Assembly: GCA_966186435.1 (NCBI GenBank)
Contig: CBIFWW010000084.1
Span: forward strand, 1 to 14,688
Reading direction: 5' to 3'
DNA: 14,688 nucleotides
Source of the DNA: CBIFWW01 sp966186435
GTDB taxonomy: Bacteria; Pseudomonadota; Gammaproteobacteria; Enterobacterales; Enterobacteriaceae
Shown one piece after another: positions 7,755 through 14,365 of this stretch (position 1 is its first letter; each line of letters opens with the position of its first letter). Both the position numbers and the translations under genes were made by a program. A model generated the notes under the pieces. That model saw nothing but the letters and a program-made list of their open reading frames with translations. It was not told the DNA's origin and did no database searches.

Positions 7755-7768
7755 TTGATGCCAGACAA
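7755..7768. promoter_or_regulatory. FNR-like box and candidate dmsA promoter P1
   Basis: TTGATGCCAGACAA matches the FNR consensus TTGAT-N4-ATCAA perfectly in the left half and in three of five bases in the right half. It resembles the FNR site I recall for E. coli dmsA (TTGATACCGAACAA). Placed at the class II position (centre -41.5), transcription would start near 7803, where AATACT at 7791-7796 gives a 4/6 -10 element. The expected effect is activation without oxygen. The leader would be about 170 bases long and would contain the ModE-type operator. Confidence 0.65.
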
Positions 7769-7842
7769 TATTGGCTAATCACAAAGTAGTAATACTCACC
7801 GCGAAGTGGGTATTCAGCAGAAAAAACTAAAATATAAGCCTT

Positions 7843-7868
7843 TCGTTATATACAGTACTATATAACGA
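7843..7868. promoter_or_regulatory. ModE-type molybdate-responsive operator upstream of dmsA
   Basis: TCGTTATATA at 7843-7852 and TATATAACGA at 7859-7868 form a perfect 10-bp inverted repeat with a six-base spacer, CAGTAC. This fits the ModE operator as I know it (CGnTATATA, short spacer, TATATAnCG). ModE with bound molybdate controls molybdenum-uptake and some molybdoenzyme operons, and E. coli dmsABC is reported to be a ModE target. The centre lies about 120 bases upstream of the dmsA start, within the leader of candidate P1 and at about -67 from candidate P2. Confidence 0.8.
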
Positions 7869-7888
7869 TACATTTCTCGCTGTGTGTT

Positions 7889-7916
7889 TTGACACGACTC
7901 ACTTAAAAAACTTAAT
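7889..7916 (+). promoter_or_regulatory. Candidate second dmsA promoter P2
   Basis: A perfect sigma-70 -35 hexamer TTGACA at 7889-7894 is followed after 16 bases by CTTAAT at 7911-7916, a 4/6 match to the -10 consensus. Transcription would start near 7923, leaving a leader of about 53 bases before dmsA. The site lies just downstream of the ModE-type palindrome, so bound ModE could influence it. Inference from sequence only. Confidence 0.4.
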
Positions 7917-7975
7917 GATCGGCTACCGCCTGGCTGTAGCTGCTTATTTTCTGTGAGCAACCAAAGTGGGTAATC

Positions 7976-10420
7976 ATGAAGATTAAAGCACCCAATGTGT
8001 TACTGGATGCCAAGGTTAGCCGTCGCAAACTCGTGCAAACGACAGCGATTGGTGGCCTGGCCGCAGCCAGCAGCGCATTTACACTACCGTTCTCCCGAGT
8101 CGCCCGTGCTGCACAAGCCCTGAATACAGGCTCAGTCGAAGAAAAAATCGTCTGGAGCGCCTGCACGGTAAACTGCGGTAGCCGTTGCCCGCTGCGTATG
8201 CACGTGGTGGATGGTGAAATCAAATATGTCGAAACCGATAACACCGGCGATGACGTCTATGAAGGTATGCACCAGGTTCGCGCCTGTCTGCGCGGCCGTT
8301 CCATGCGCCGCCGGGTCTATAACCCGGATCGCCTGAAATACCCAATGAAGCGTGTGGGCGCCCGTGGTGAAGGTAAATTCGAGCGTATTAGCTGGGAAGA
8401 AGCCTTCGATACCATCGCCAACACCATGAAGCACCTGATCAAAGATTACGGTAACGAGTCCATTTATTTGAACTACGGTACTGGTACGCTGGGCGGCACC
8501 ATGACCCGCTCCTGGCCACCAGGAAAAACCCTGATTGCCCGTATGATGAACTGCGTTGGTGGTTACCTTAACCATTATGGTGACTACTCCACCGCGCAAA
8601 TCACCGAAGGGTTGAACTATACCTACGGTGGTTTTGCCGACGGCAACAGCCCGTCTGACATCGAAAACAGTAAACTAGTAGTGTTATTCGGGAACAACCC
8701 GGGTGAAACCCGCATGAGCGGTGGTGGGGTAACCTACTACCTGGAGCAGGCGCGCCAGAAATCCAATGCTCGGATGATTATCATTGACCCACGCTATACC
8801 GATACCGGTGCCGGGCGTGAAGATGAATGGATCCCAATCCGTCCAGGGACCGATGCCGCACTGGTGTCTGCGCTGGCTTGGGTAATGATTAACGAAAACC
8901 TCGTCGATCAACCGTTCCTCGATAAATACTGCGTCGGTTACGACGAGAAAACACTGCCAGAAGGCGCGCCAGCTAATGGCCACTATAAAGCCTACATCCT
9001 GGGCCAGGGTAAAGACGGTATTGCCAAAACCCCTGAATGGGCCTCGAAAATCACCGGTATCCCCGTTGACCGCATCGTCAAACTGGCCCGTGAAATCGGC
9101 AGCACCAAACCTGCCTTTATCTCTCAGGGCTGGGGGCCGCAGCGCCACGCCAACGGTGAACTGGCTTCCCGTGCCATCGCTATGCTGTCTATCCTAACGG
9201 GTAACGTGGGCATTAACGGCGGTAACAGTGGCGCGCGTGAAGGTTCTTACGACACGGCCTTCGTGCGTATGCCAACCCTGGAAAACCCGGTTAAAACCAG
9301 TATCTCCATGTTTATGTGGACTGATGCCATTGAGCGCGGTACTGAAATGACCAAAACCCGTGATGGGGTACGTGGTAAAGATAAGCTGGATGTGCCGATT
9401 AAGATGGTCTGGAACTATGCCGGTAACTGCATTATCAACCAGCACTCTGAAATCAACCGCACCCATGAAATCCTCCAGGATGATAAGAAATGCGAGATGA
9501 TTGTGGTGATCGACAACCACATGACCTCTTCAGCGAAATATGCCGATATCATCCTGCCAGACTGTACTGCATCCGAGCAGATGGACTTCGCGCTGGACGC
9601 CTCCGCGGGCAACATGTCCTACGTTATTTTTGCCGATCAGGCCATCAAGCCGCGTTTCGAATGCAAAAACATTTATGAGATGACCAGCGAAATCTCCAAG
9701 CGCATGGGCGTTGAGCAGCAGTTTACCGAAGGCCGCAACCAGGAAGAATGGCTGCGCCACTTATATGAGCAGTCCCGTGCTGCCATGCCGCTGCTGCCGG
9801 ACTTCGACACCTTCCGCAAGCAGGGTATTTACAAAGAGCGCGATCCAGAAGGGCATCACGTGGCTTACAAAGCCTTCCGTGAAAATCCTGCGGCCAATCC
9901 GCTGACCACTCCATCAGGCAAAATTGAGATCTATTCTGCCCGTCTGGCTGACATTGCGGCCACCTGGGAACTGCCAGAAGGGGATGTTATCGATCCGCTG
10001 CCGATCTACGACGCCGGTTTCGAAAACTATAACGATCCGTTGGTAAAAACCTATCCGTTGCAGCTGACCGGTTTCCACTACAAGGCCCGTGCTCACTCCA
10101 CCTACGGCAACGTCGATGTGTTAAAAGCAGCCTGCCGTCAGGAAATGTGGATCAACCCAATGGATGCAAAATCCCGCGGGATCAGTAATGGCGATATGGT
10201 CACTATCTTTAACGGCCGTGGTGAAGTCCGCATCAACGCCAAAGTGACGCCGCGTATCCTCCCTGGCGTGGTTGCGCTTGGTGAGGGTGCCTGGTACAAC
10301 CCGGACGGCAATAAAGTCGATCAGGCAGGTTGTATCAACGTTCTGACCACCCAGCGCCCGTCCCCTCTGGCGAAAGGTAACCCGTCCCACACCAACCTTG
10401 TTCAGGTTAAAAAGGCTTAA
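7976..10420 (+). CDS. dmsA: Anaerobic dimethyl sulfoxide reductase catalytic subunit A
   Basis: DmsA is the molybdopterin (bis-MGD) subunit that reduces DMSO and related S- and N-oxides as terminal electron acceptors. The precursor has 814 residues, like E. coli DmsA. A twin-arginine signal SRRKLVQTT (R16-R17), a hydrophobic stretch and a likely cut after RVARA at residue 45 mark Tat export as a folded holoenzyme. An N-terminal iron-sulfur motif follows with C63, C67, C71 and C104 (spacing C-x3-C-x3-C-x32-C). Ser205 in YGDYS is the expected molybdenum ligand. Long blocks such as NSPSDIENSKLVVLFGNNPG and the C-terminal molybdopterin-dinucleotide domain (LQLTGFHYKARAHSTYGNVD onwards) are intact. 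The ATG has only a weak ribosome binding site (AGTGGG). It is the first gene of dmsABC, behind FNR- and ModE-type sites, with dmsB 10 bases downstream. Confidence 0.98.
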   Translation: MKIKAPNVLLDAKVSRRKLVQTTAIGGLAAASSAFTLPFSRVARAAQALNTGSVEEKIVWSACTVNCGSRCPLRMHVVDGEIKYVETDNTGDDVYEGMHQVRACLRGRSMRRRVYNPDRLKYPMKRVGARGEGKFERISWEEAFDTIANTMKHLIKDYGNESIYLNYGTGTLGGTMTRSWPPGKTLIARMMNCVGGYLNHYGDYSTAQITEGLNYTYGGFADGNSPSDIENSKLVVLFGNNPGETRMSGGGVTYYLEQARQKSNARMIIIDPRYTDTGAGREDEWIPIRPGTDAALVSALAWVMINENLVDQPFLDKYCVGYDEKTLPEGAPANGHYKAYILGQGKDGIAKTPEWASKITGIPVDRIVKLAREIGSTKPAFISQGWGPQRHANGELASRAIAMLSILTGNVGINGGNSGAREGSYDTAFVRMPTLENPVKTSISMFMWTDAIERGTEMTKTRDGVRGKDKLDVPIKMVWNYAGNCIINQHSEINRTHEILQDDKKCEMIVVIDNHMTSSAKYADIILPDCTASEQMDFALDASAGNMSYVIFADQAIKPRFECKNIYEMTSEISKRMGVEQQFTEGRNQEEWLRHLYEQSRAAMPLLPDFDTFRKQGIYKERDPEGHHVAYKAFRENPAANPLTTPSGKIEIYSARLADIAATWELPEGDVIDPLPIYDAGFENYNDPLVKTYPLQLTGFHYKARAHSTYGNVDVLKAACRQEMWINPMDAKSRGISNGDMVTIFNGRGEVRINAKVTPRILPGVVALGEGAWYNPDGNKVDQAGCINVLTTQRPSPLAKGNPSHTNLVQVKKA

Positions 10421-10430
10421 GGAGTAGCTG

Positions 10431-11051
10431 ATGACGACCCAATATGGTTTTTATATTGATTCCAGTCGCTGCACCGGTTGTAAAACCTGCGAGCTGGCGT
10501 GTAAAGATTACAAAAACCTCACCCCGGATGTGAGCTTCCGCCGTATTTACGAATACGCGGGCGGCGACTGGCAGGAAGACAACGGCACATGGAACCAGAA
10601 TGTGTTTGCTTACTACCTGTCTATCTCCTGTAACCACTGTGAAGACCCGGCCTGTACCAAAGTGTGCCCGAGCGGTGCGATGCACAAACGCGCGGAAGAT
10701 GGCCTGGTGGTGGTGAATGAAGATGTGTGCATTGGCTGCCGCTATTGCCACATGGCTTGCCCGTACGGTGCACCGCAGTACAACGCGGAAAAAGGCCATA
10801 TGACCAAATGCGATGGCTGCCACGATCGTCTGGCAGAAGGCAAAAAGCCTATCTGCGTGGAATCTTGCCCGCTGCGTGCTCTGGATTTCGGCCCGATTGA
10901 AGAACTGCGTAAAAAACACGGTGACTTGGCGAATGTGGCCCCGCTACCGTCTGCACGCTTCACTCACCCGAATCTGGTGATCAAACCTAACGCCAATAGC
11001 CGCCCTACCGGGGATACTACTGGCTACTTGGCAAATCCGAAGGAGGTCTGA
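10431..11051 (+). CDS. dmsB: Dimethyl sulfoxide reductase iron-sulfur subunit B
   Basis: DmsB carries electrons from the membrane subunit DmsC to DmsA through four iron-sulfur clusters. The 206-residue protein has four ferredoxin-type cysteine groups, 16 cysteines in all. They are C14/C17/C20/C24 (CTGCKTCELAC), C67/C70/C75/C79, C100/C103/C106/C110 (CIGCRYCHMAC) and C127/C130/C142/C146. No signal peptide is present, as expected for a subunit exported together with DmsA through Tat. Compared with E. coli DmsB as I recall it (205 residues), one residue is inserted near 87-89 (KRAEDG), between the second and third groups. GGAG at 10421-10424 supports the ATG, only 10 bases after dmsA. The C-terminus NSRPTGDTTGYLANPKEV is the family end. 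The next gene, dmsC, follows after one base. Confidence 0.97.
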   Translation: MTTQYGFYIDSSRCTGCKTCELACKDYKNLTPDVSFRRIYEYAGGDWQEDNGTWNQNVFAYYLSISCNHCEDPACTKVCPSGAMHKRAEDGLVVVNEDVCIGCRYCHMACPYGAPQYNAEKGHMTKCDGCHDRLAEGKKPICVESCPLRALDFGPIEELRKKHGDLANVAPLPSARFTHPNLVIKPNANSRPTGDTTGYLANPKEV

Positions 11052-11052
11052 A

Positions 11053-11916
11053 ATGGGCAACGGATGGCATGAATGGCCGCTGATGTTCTTCACAGTGCTG
11101 GGCCAGTGTGTGGCCGGCGGTTTAATCGTGATGGGCTTAATGCTGATGCGAGGCATCACCGACCGCGTGGTGAAACGCCGTGTGGAATTGGCAATGGTTG
11201 TCCTGTGGGTACTGATGGGCCTTGGTTTTATTGCCTCTATTCTGCACCTGGGTTCACCGCTGCGGGCGTTTAACTCCCTTAACCGGATTGGTTACTCCTC
11301 TCTGAGTAATGAAATCGCCAGCGGTTCCGTGTTCTTTGCGGTAGGTGGCTTCTGGTGGCTGCTGACTGTGTTGAACAAGATGCCGCAGGCACTGTACAAA
11401 ATCTGGTTGGCCGTCGCGATGGTACTGGGCGTGGTGTTCGTATGGATGATGGCACGTGTGTATAACTCCATCGATACCGTGCCAACCTGGTACAGCAGCT
11501 ATACCACGCTGAGCTTCTTCCTGACCATGTTTATCGGCGGGCCATTGCTGGGCGCCGTTCTGCTGCGTTGGGCCGGTGTGAAGGGGTGTGCGCTGCGTAC
11601 GCTGCCGATGGTAAGCCTTATTGCCCTGGTGGTTAGCATGGTGGTTGTGGTGATGCAAGGCACCGCGCTGAGTACCATTCAAAGCTCCATTATCCAGGCC
11701 AGTGCCCTGGTACCGGATTACGGCATGCTGATGGCATGGCGCCTGGTGCTGATTGCGGTGGCCCTGGTTATCTGGATGCTGCCGCTGTTTAAAGGCAACC
11801 AACCGGGCGTGGCTGGGATGACCCTGGCAATGGTGCTGGTGGTGGCCGGTGAACTGATTGGCCGCGGCGTGTTCTATGGCCTGCATATGACCGTGGGAAT
11901 GGCGATAGCCAGCTAA
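11053..11916 (+). CDS. dmsC: Dimethyl sulfoxide reductase membrane anchor subunit C
   Basis: DmsC anchors DmsAB to the cytoplasmic membrane and oxidises menaquinol. The 287-residue length equals that of E. coli DmsC. The sequence is strongly hydrophobic and fits the eight-helix topology of the family, beginning MGNGWHEWPLM. His65 (in LHLGSP) and Glu87 (in SNEIASG), reported as important for quinol binding in E. coli, are both present. The ATG lies one base after the dmsB stop and has an ideal AGGAGG at 11041-11046, so translation is probably coupled. The C-terminus GRGVFYGLHMTVGMAIAS is highly conserved. A strong terminator 16 bases after the stop closes the operon. Confidence 0.97.
   Translation: MGNGWHEWPLMFFTVLGQCVAGGLIVMGLMLMRGITDRVVKRRVELAMVVLWVLMGLGFIASILHLGSPLRAFNSLNRIGYSSLSNEIASGSVFFAVGGFWWLLTVLNKMPQALYKIWLAVAMVLGVVFVWMMARVYNSIDTVPTWYSSYTTLSFFLTMFIGGPLLGAVLLRWAGVKGCALRTLPMVSLIALVVSMVVVVMQGTALSTIQSSIIQASALVPDYGMLMAWRLVLIAVALVIWMLPLFKGNQPGVAGMTLAMVLVVAGELIGRGVFYGLHMTVGMAIAS
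11835..11842 (+). other. Chi sequence (RecBCD recombination hotspot)
   Basis: GCTGGTGG occurs on the + strand within dmsC, encoding part of a hydrophobic helix. It matches the enterobacterial Chi octamer exactly. The Leu/Val codon content of membrane genes makes such matches common, so only the match itself is claimed. Confidence 0.5.
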
Positions 11917-11932
11917 CGGTAATTATGCGGAT

Positions 11933-11958
11933 AAACCCGGGCTTGCCCGGGTTTTTTT
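11933..11958 (+). terminator. Intrinsic terminator of dmsABC
   Basis: AAACCCGGGC at 11933-11942 and GCCCGGGTTT at 11945-11954 form a perfect GC-rich stem (loop CTTG when the top pair opens). A T run follows to 11958. It is placed 16 bases after the dmsC stop and is a clear Rho-independent terminator. Confidence 0.93.
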
Positions 11959-12038
11959 ATGTGCAAAAAAAGCTATTCAATCCATGAAATTTTTTGGGGG
12001 AAGTAAAACCACACTTTTTGTGAGAAATTATATAAAAC

Positions 12039-12054
12039 AGTGAGATAGCTCACG
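12039..12054. promoter_or_regulatory. CRP-like palindrome upstream of ycaD
   Basis: AGTGA-GATAGC-TCACG matches the CRP consensus TGTGA-N6-TCACA at eight of ten core bases with the correct six-base spacer. TATTAT at 12072-12077, a 5/6 -10 match, lies downstream. Its start near 12084-12086 would put the palindrome centre at about -38 to -40, close to a class II position. The gap 11917-12199 holds no gene. The assignment is inference, since FNR or another regulator of that family could also use such a site. Confidence 0.45.
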
Positions 12055-12135
12055 TAATGTATTAAGCCAGATATTATTACATAAAGGCTTTCAATCGACG
12101 GCAGCGAAACGGCCCAAGCCCCCGTCAGGCGTGGA

Positions 12136-12163
12136 TTGACAATGTTTTTGGCGGTGGCATGAT
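12136..12163 (+). promoter_or_regulatory. Candidate ycaD-proximal sigma-70 promoter
   Basis: A perfect TTGACA at 12136-12141 is followed after 16 bases by CATGAT at 12158-12163, a 4/6 match to the -10 consensus. Transcription would begin near 12170, about 30 bases before the ycaD ATG. The spacing is slightly short. Inference from sequence only. Confidence 0.4.
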
Positions 12164-12199
12164 GCGCTCAAAATTTATTCCTCTTTACGGTTAATATCC

Positions 12200-13354
12200 A
12201 TGTCCACCTATACCCGGCCAGTGCTGTTATTGCTCTGTGGCCTGATGCTTTTGACCCTGGCAATAGCGGTTATGAATACGCTGGTGCCGCTTTGGCTTGC
12301 CCACGATCGCCTACCAGTCTGGCAGGTGGGGGTGGTGGGATCTGCCTATTTTACAGGGAACCTGGTGGGGACATTAATTACCGGCGGTTTAATTAAACGC
12401 TGGGGATTCAACCGTAGCTATTATCTGGCATCGATGATCTTTGCCGTTGCCTGCGCTGGTCTAGGGATAATGATCGGCTTCTGGAGCTGGGCGGCCTGGC
12501 GTTTCCTGGCGGGTGTAGCCTGTGCCATGATTTGGGTGGTGGTTGAAAGCGCCCTGATGTGCAGCGGTACCAGCCGTAACCGTGGTCGTCTGCTGGCCGC
12601 CTATATGACGGTTTACTATATCGGCACCGTTCTGGGCCAGCTGATGATCAGCAAATTCTCCACTGAGCTGATGCACGTGCTGCCTTGGGTCACCGGGATG
12701 ATCGTTGCCGCTATCCTGCCGCTGCTGTTTACGCGCATTGTGAACAACCAGCATGAAGAGGGGGCTAGTGGCACTGTTCATATCAGCGCCATGCTCAAGC
12801 TGCGTGAAGCCCGTCTGGGTATTAACGGCTGTATTATTTCCGGGATCGTGTTGGGTTCACTGTATGGTCTGATGCCGCTGTTCCTCAACCACCAGGGTGT
12901 CAGCGATGCGGGTACCGGTTTCTGGATGGCAGTGATGGTCAGCGCCGGGATTATCGGCCAATGGCCAGTGGGCCGCCTGGCAGACCGCTATGGCCGCCTG
13001 CTAGTACTGCGGGTTCAGGTGTTTGTGGTGATCCTCGGTTCAGTGGCAATGCTCAGCAATGCCGCCATGGGGCCAGCACTATTTATCCTCGGGGTGTCCG
13101 GCTTTACCCTTTACCCGGTAGCCATGGCCTGGGCCTGTGAGAAAGTCGGCCACCATCAGCTGGTAGCGATGAACCAGGCGCTGTTGTTGAGCTACACCAT
13201 CGGGAGTTTGTTAGGGCCTTCCCTGACGGCGATGCTGATGCAGAATTACTCGGACAGTTCGCTGTTTATCATGATTGCCAGCGTGAGCACGGTTTATCTG
13301 CTGATGTTGCTGCGTAAGCACGGCCAGCATCCGACGCCAGTTGCTCACGCCTGA
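12200..13354 (+). CDS. ycaD: MFS-family transporter YcaD
   Basis: The 384-residue membrane protein aligns from memory along its whole length with the E. coli major facilitator superfamily protein YcaD (382 residues), whose substrate is not established. The sequence shows twelve likely hydrophobic segments, the first at about residues 7-30. A cytoplasmic loop after the first half holds RNRGRLLAAYM. A typical MFS motif-A loop, GRLADRYGR, starts at residue 258. The region between the halves (about 184-200, NNQHEEGASGTVHIS) is poorly conserved, as expected for the central cytoplasmic loop. ATG at 12200 gives MSTYTRPVLLLL, the family N-terminus, although the ribosome binding site is weak. The gene stands alone: a terminator lies before its control region and a bidirectional terminator after it. 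No context clue to the substrate is visible. Confidence 0.95.
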   Translation: MSTYTRPVLLLLCGLMLLTLAIAVMNTLVPLWLAHDRLPVWQVGVVGSAYFTGNLVGTLITGGLIKRWGFNRSYYLASMIFAVACAGLGIMIGFWSWAAWRFLAGVACAMIWVVVESALMCSGTSRNRGRLLAAYMTVYYIGTVLGQLMISKFSTELMHVLPWVTGMIVAAILPLLFTRIVNNQHEEGASGTVHISAMLKLREARLGINGCIISGIVLGSLYGLMPLFLNHQGVSDAGTGFWMAVMVSAGIIGQWPVGRLADRYGRLLVLRVQVFVVILGSVAMLSNAAMGPALFILGVSGFTLYPVAMAWACEKVGHHQLVAMNQALLLSYTIGSLLGPSLTAMLMQNYSDSSLFIMIASVSTVYLLMLLRKHGQHPTPVAHA

Positions 13355-13366
13355 TTAACGGATAAT

Positions 13367-13392
13367 AAAAAACCGGGGAGACCCGGTTTTTT
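13367..13392. terminator. Bidirectional terminator between ycaD and pflA
   Basis: AAAAAACCGGG at 13367-13377 pairs perfectly with CCCGGTTTTTT at 13382-13392 around a GAGA tetraloop (GNRA type). Both strands carry a T run after the stem. It lies 12 bases after the ycaD stop and 24 bases beyond the end of pflA, so it serves both convergent genes. Confidence 0.93.
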
Positions 13393-13416
13393 ATGTCCTG
13401 CGATAGGGAGCGGAAA

Positions 13417-14157
13417 TCAGTACATCACTTTGTGGCCGTACTGTTCGAGAATGCCTTTCACCCGCTCCATGGTTTCTTTCTTTGGCGGCTTCACGCCATC
13501 CAGTTTGTACTCTTCACCCATGGCAACCCATTTGTGCTTGCCCAGCTCGTGGTAAGGCAGCAGCTCGATTTTTTCCACATTGCCCATGTCACGAGTAAAC
13601 TCGCCCAGCAGGTGGGCGGAGTCATCATCGTCGGACCAGCCCGGTACCACCACATAGCGGATCCATGTTTTGATCCCTTTGGCGGCGATATATTTGGCGA
13701 ACTCCAGGGTACGGTGGTTGGAAACGCCCACCAGATTCTGGTGGATCTCATCATTAACCTGCTTGAGATCCAACATCACCAGGTCAGTCACTTCCAGTAG
13801 CTCATCAATCACCGGATCATAACGACGCACAAAGCCATTGGTGTCGAGACAGGTGTGAATACCTTCCTTGCGGCAGGCGCGGAACCAGTCGCGAACAAAT
13901 TCAGCCTGAAGGATGGCTTCACCGCCGGAGGCAGTAACGCCGCCGCCAGAAGCATTCATAAAGTGGCGATAGGTCACCACTTCTTTCATCAGGCCTTCAA
14001 CGGTAACTTCAGTACCGCCGTGGGTATCCCAGGTATCGCGGTTGTGGCAATACAGGCAGCGCATCAGGCAGCCCTGGAAGAATGTAATAAAACGAATGCC
14101 GGGACCGTCTACGGTACCGCAGGATTCAAAGGAGTGTATGCGACCGATTGCTGACAT
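13417..14157 (-). CDS. pflA: Pyruvate formate-lyase 1-activating enzyme (radical SAM)
   Basis: PflA uses S-adenosylmethionine and a [4Fe-4S] cluster to abstract a hydrogen from a glycine of PflB, turning pyruvate formate-lyase on under anaerobic conditions. The 246-residue product has the length of E. coli PflA. The radical-SAM motif C-x3-C-x2-C is CLMRCLYC with C30, C34 and C37. The glycine-rich SAM-binding segment SGGGVTASGGEA and the strand TCLDTNG are intact, and the protein ends EQYGHKVMY. I chose the ATG at 14157 (MSAIGRIHSFESCG) because it matches the family N-terminus and has GGAG 11 bases upstream. A longer in-frame start at 14211 would translate leader hairpins and has no homologous extension. 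The pflB partner lies upstream on the same strand. Confidence 0.97.
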   Translation of the reverse strand: MSAIGRIHSFESCGTVDGPGIRFITFFQGCLMRCLYCHNRDTWDTHGGTEVTVEGLMKEVVTYRHFMNASGGGVTASGGEAILQAEFVRDWFRACRKEGIHTCLDTNGFVRRYDPVIDELLEVTDLVMLDLKQVNDEIHQNLVGVSNHRTLEFAKYIAAKGIKTWIRYVVVPGWSDDDDSAHLLGEFTRDMGNVEKIELLPYHELGKHKWVAMGEEYKLDGVKPPKKETMERVKGILEQYGHKVMY

Positions 14158-14179
14158 TGCAGTGATATCTCCAATTAAG

Positions 14180-14220
14180 CCCCTGGCGAGCCAGGGGGGT
14201 GGCGCGGTCATTGCCGCGTC
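14180..14220 (-). other. Tandem hairpins in the pflB-pflA intergenic leader
   Basis: Two stem-loops precede pflA. One is a 7-bp perfect stem at 14180-14186/14191-14197 (CCCCTGG with CCAGGGG, four-base loop). The other is at 14203-14207/14214-14218 (CGCGG with CCGCG, six-base loop), extendable by one wobble and one GC pair. Neither has a T run on the – strand, so they look like leader or processing structures rather than terminators. The first ends about seven bases before the GGAG of pflA. The rest of the 208-base gap holds the pflB terminator and a short CCGG inverted repeat at 14270-14282. Confidence 0.5.
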
Positions 14221-14304
14221 GAGTCTGTTTTGCGGGATAACTGAATCAACAAGGGATTACAGCAGTCATCCGGCAAAACCGGCTCCGGAGTGGGGCGGGG
14301 CAGG

Positions 14305-14335
14305 TAGAAGAAAGGCCCCACTTACGTGGAGCCTT
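14305..14335 (-). terminator. Probable terminator of pflB
   Basis: Read on the – strand, AAGGCTCCAC, a GTAA loop and GTGGGGCCTT form a ten-pair stem with one G-T wobble (14312-14335). A TTTCTTC-type tail follows. It begins 30 bases after the pflB stop. The broken T run suggests incomplete termination, so some read-through into pflA is possible. Confidence 0.6.
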
Positions 14336-14365
14336 CATTGTACGCTTATTCAGCCAGAGAATGAA

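Noticed and set aside
7785..7796. NarL heptamer candidates near the dmsA promoter (AGTAGTA, and TACTCAC overlapping 7793-7799)
   Set aside because: NarL control of dmsA is known in E. coli, but one loose match per strand without paired heptamers is at chance level in AT-rich DNA.
7801..7975. Repeated AAGTGGGTA at about 7804-7812 and 7965-7973 in the dmsA leader
   Set aside because: Two 9-base copies in a 274-base gap are not compelling, and one overlaps the weak ribosome binding site of dmsA.
11254..11886. 210-codon antisense open frame opposite dmsC
   Set aside because: The His/Gln-rich product is what reversing Val/Leu/Met membrane-helix codons gives; dmsC is clearly the real gene.
14158..14211. 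Longer N-terminus for pflA starting at 14211
   Set aside because: The extra 18 residues would translate leader hairpins and are absent from the known 246-residue PflA; the internal ATG at 14157 has a GGAG upstream.
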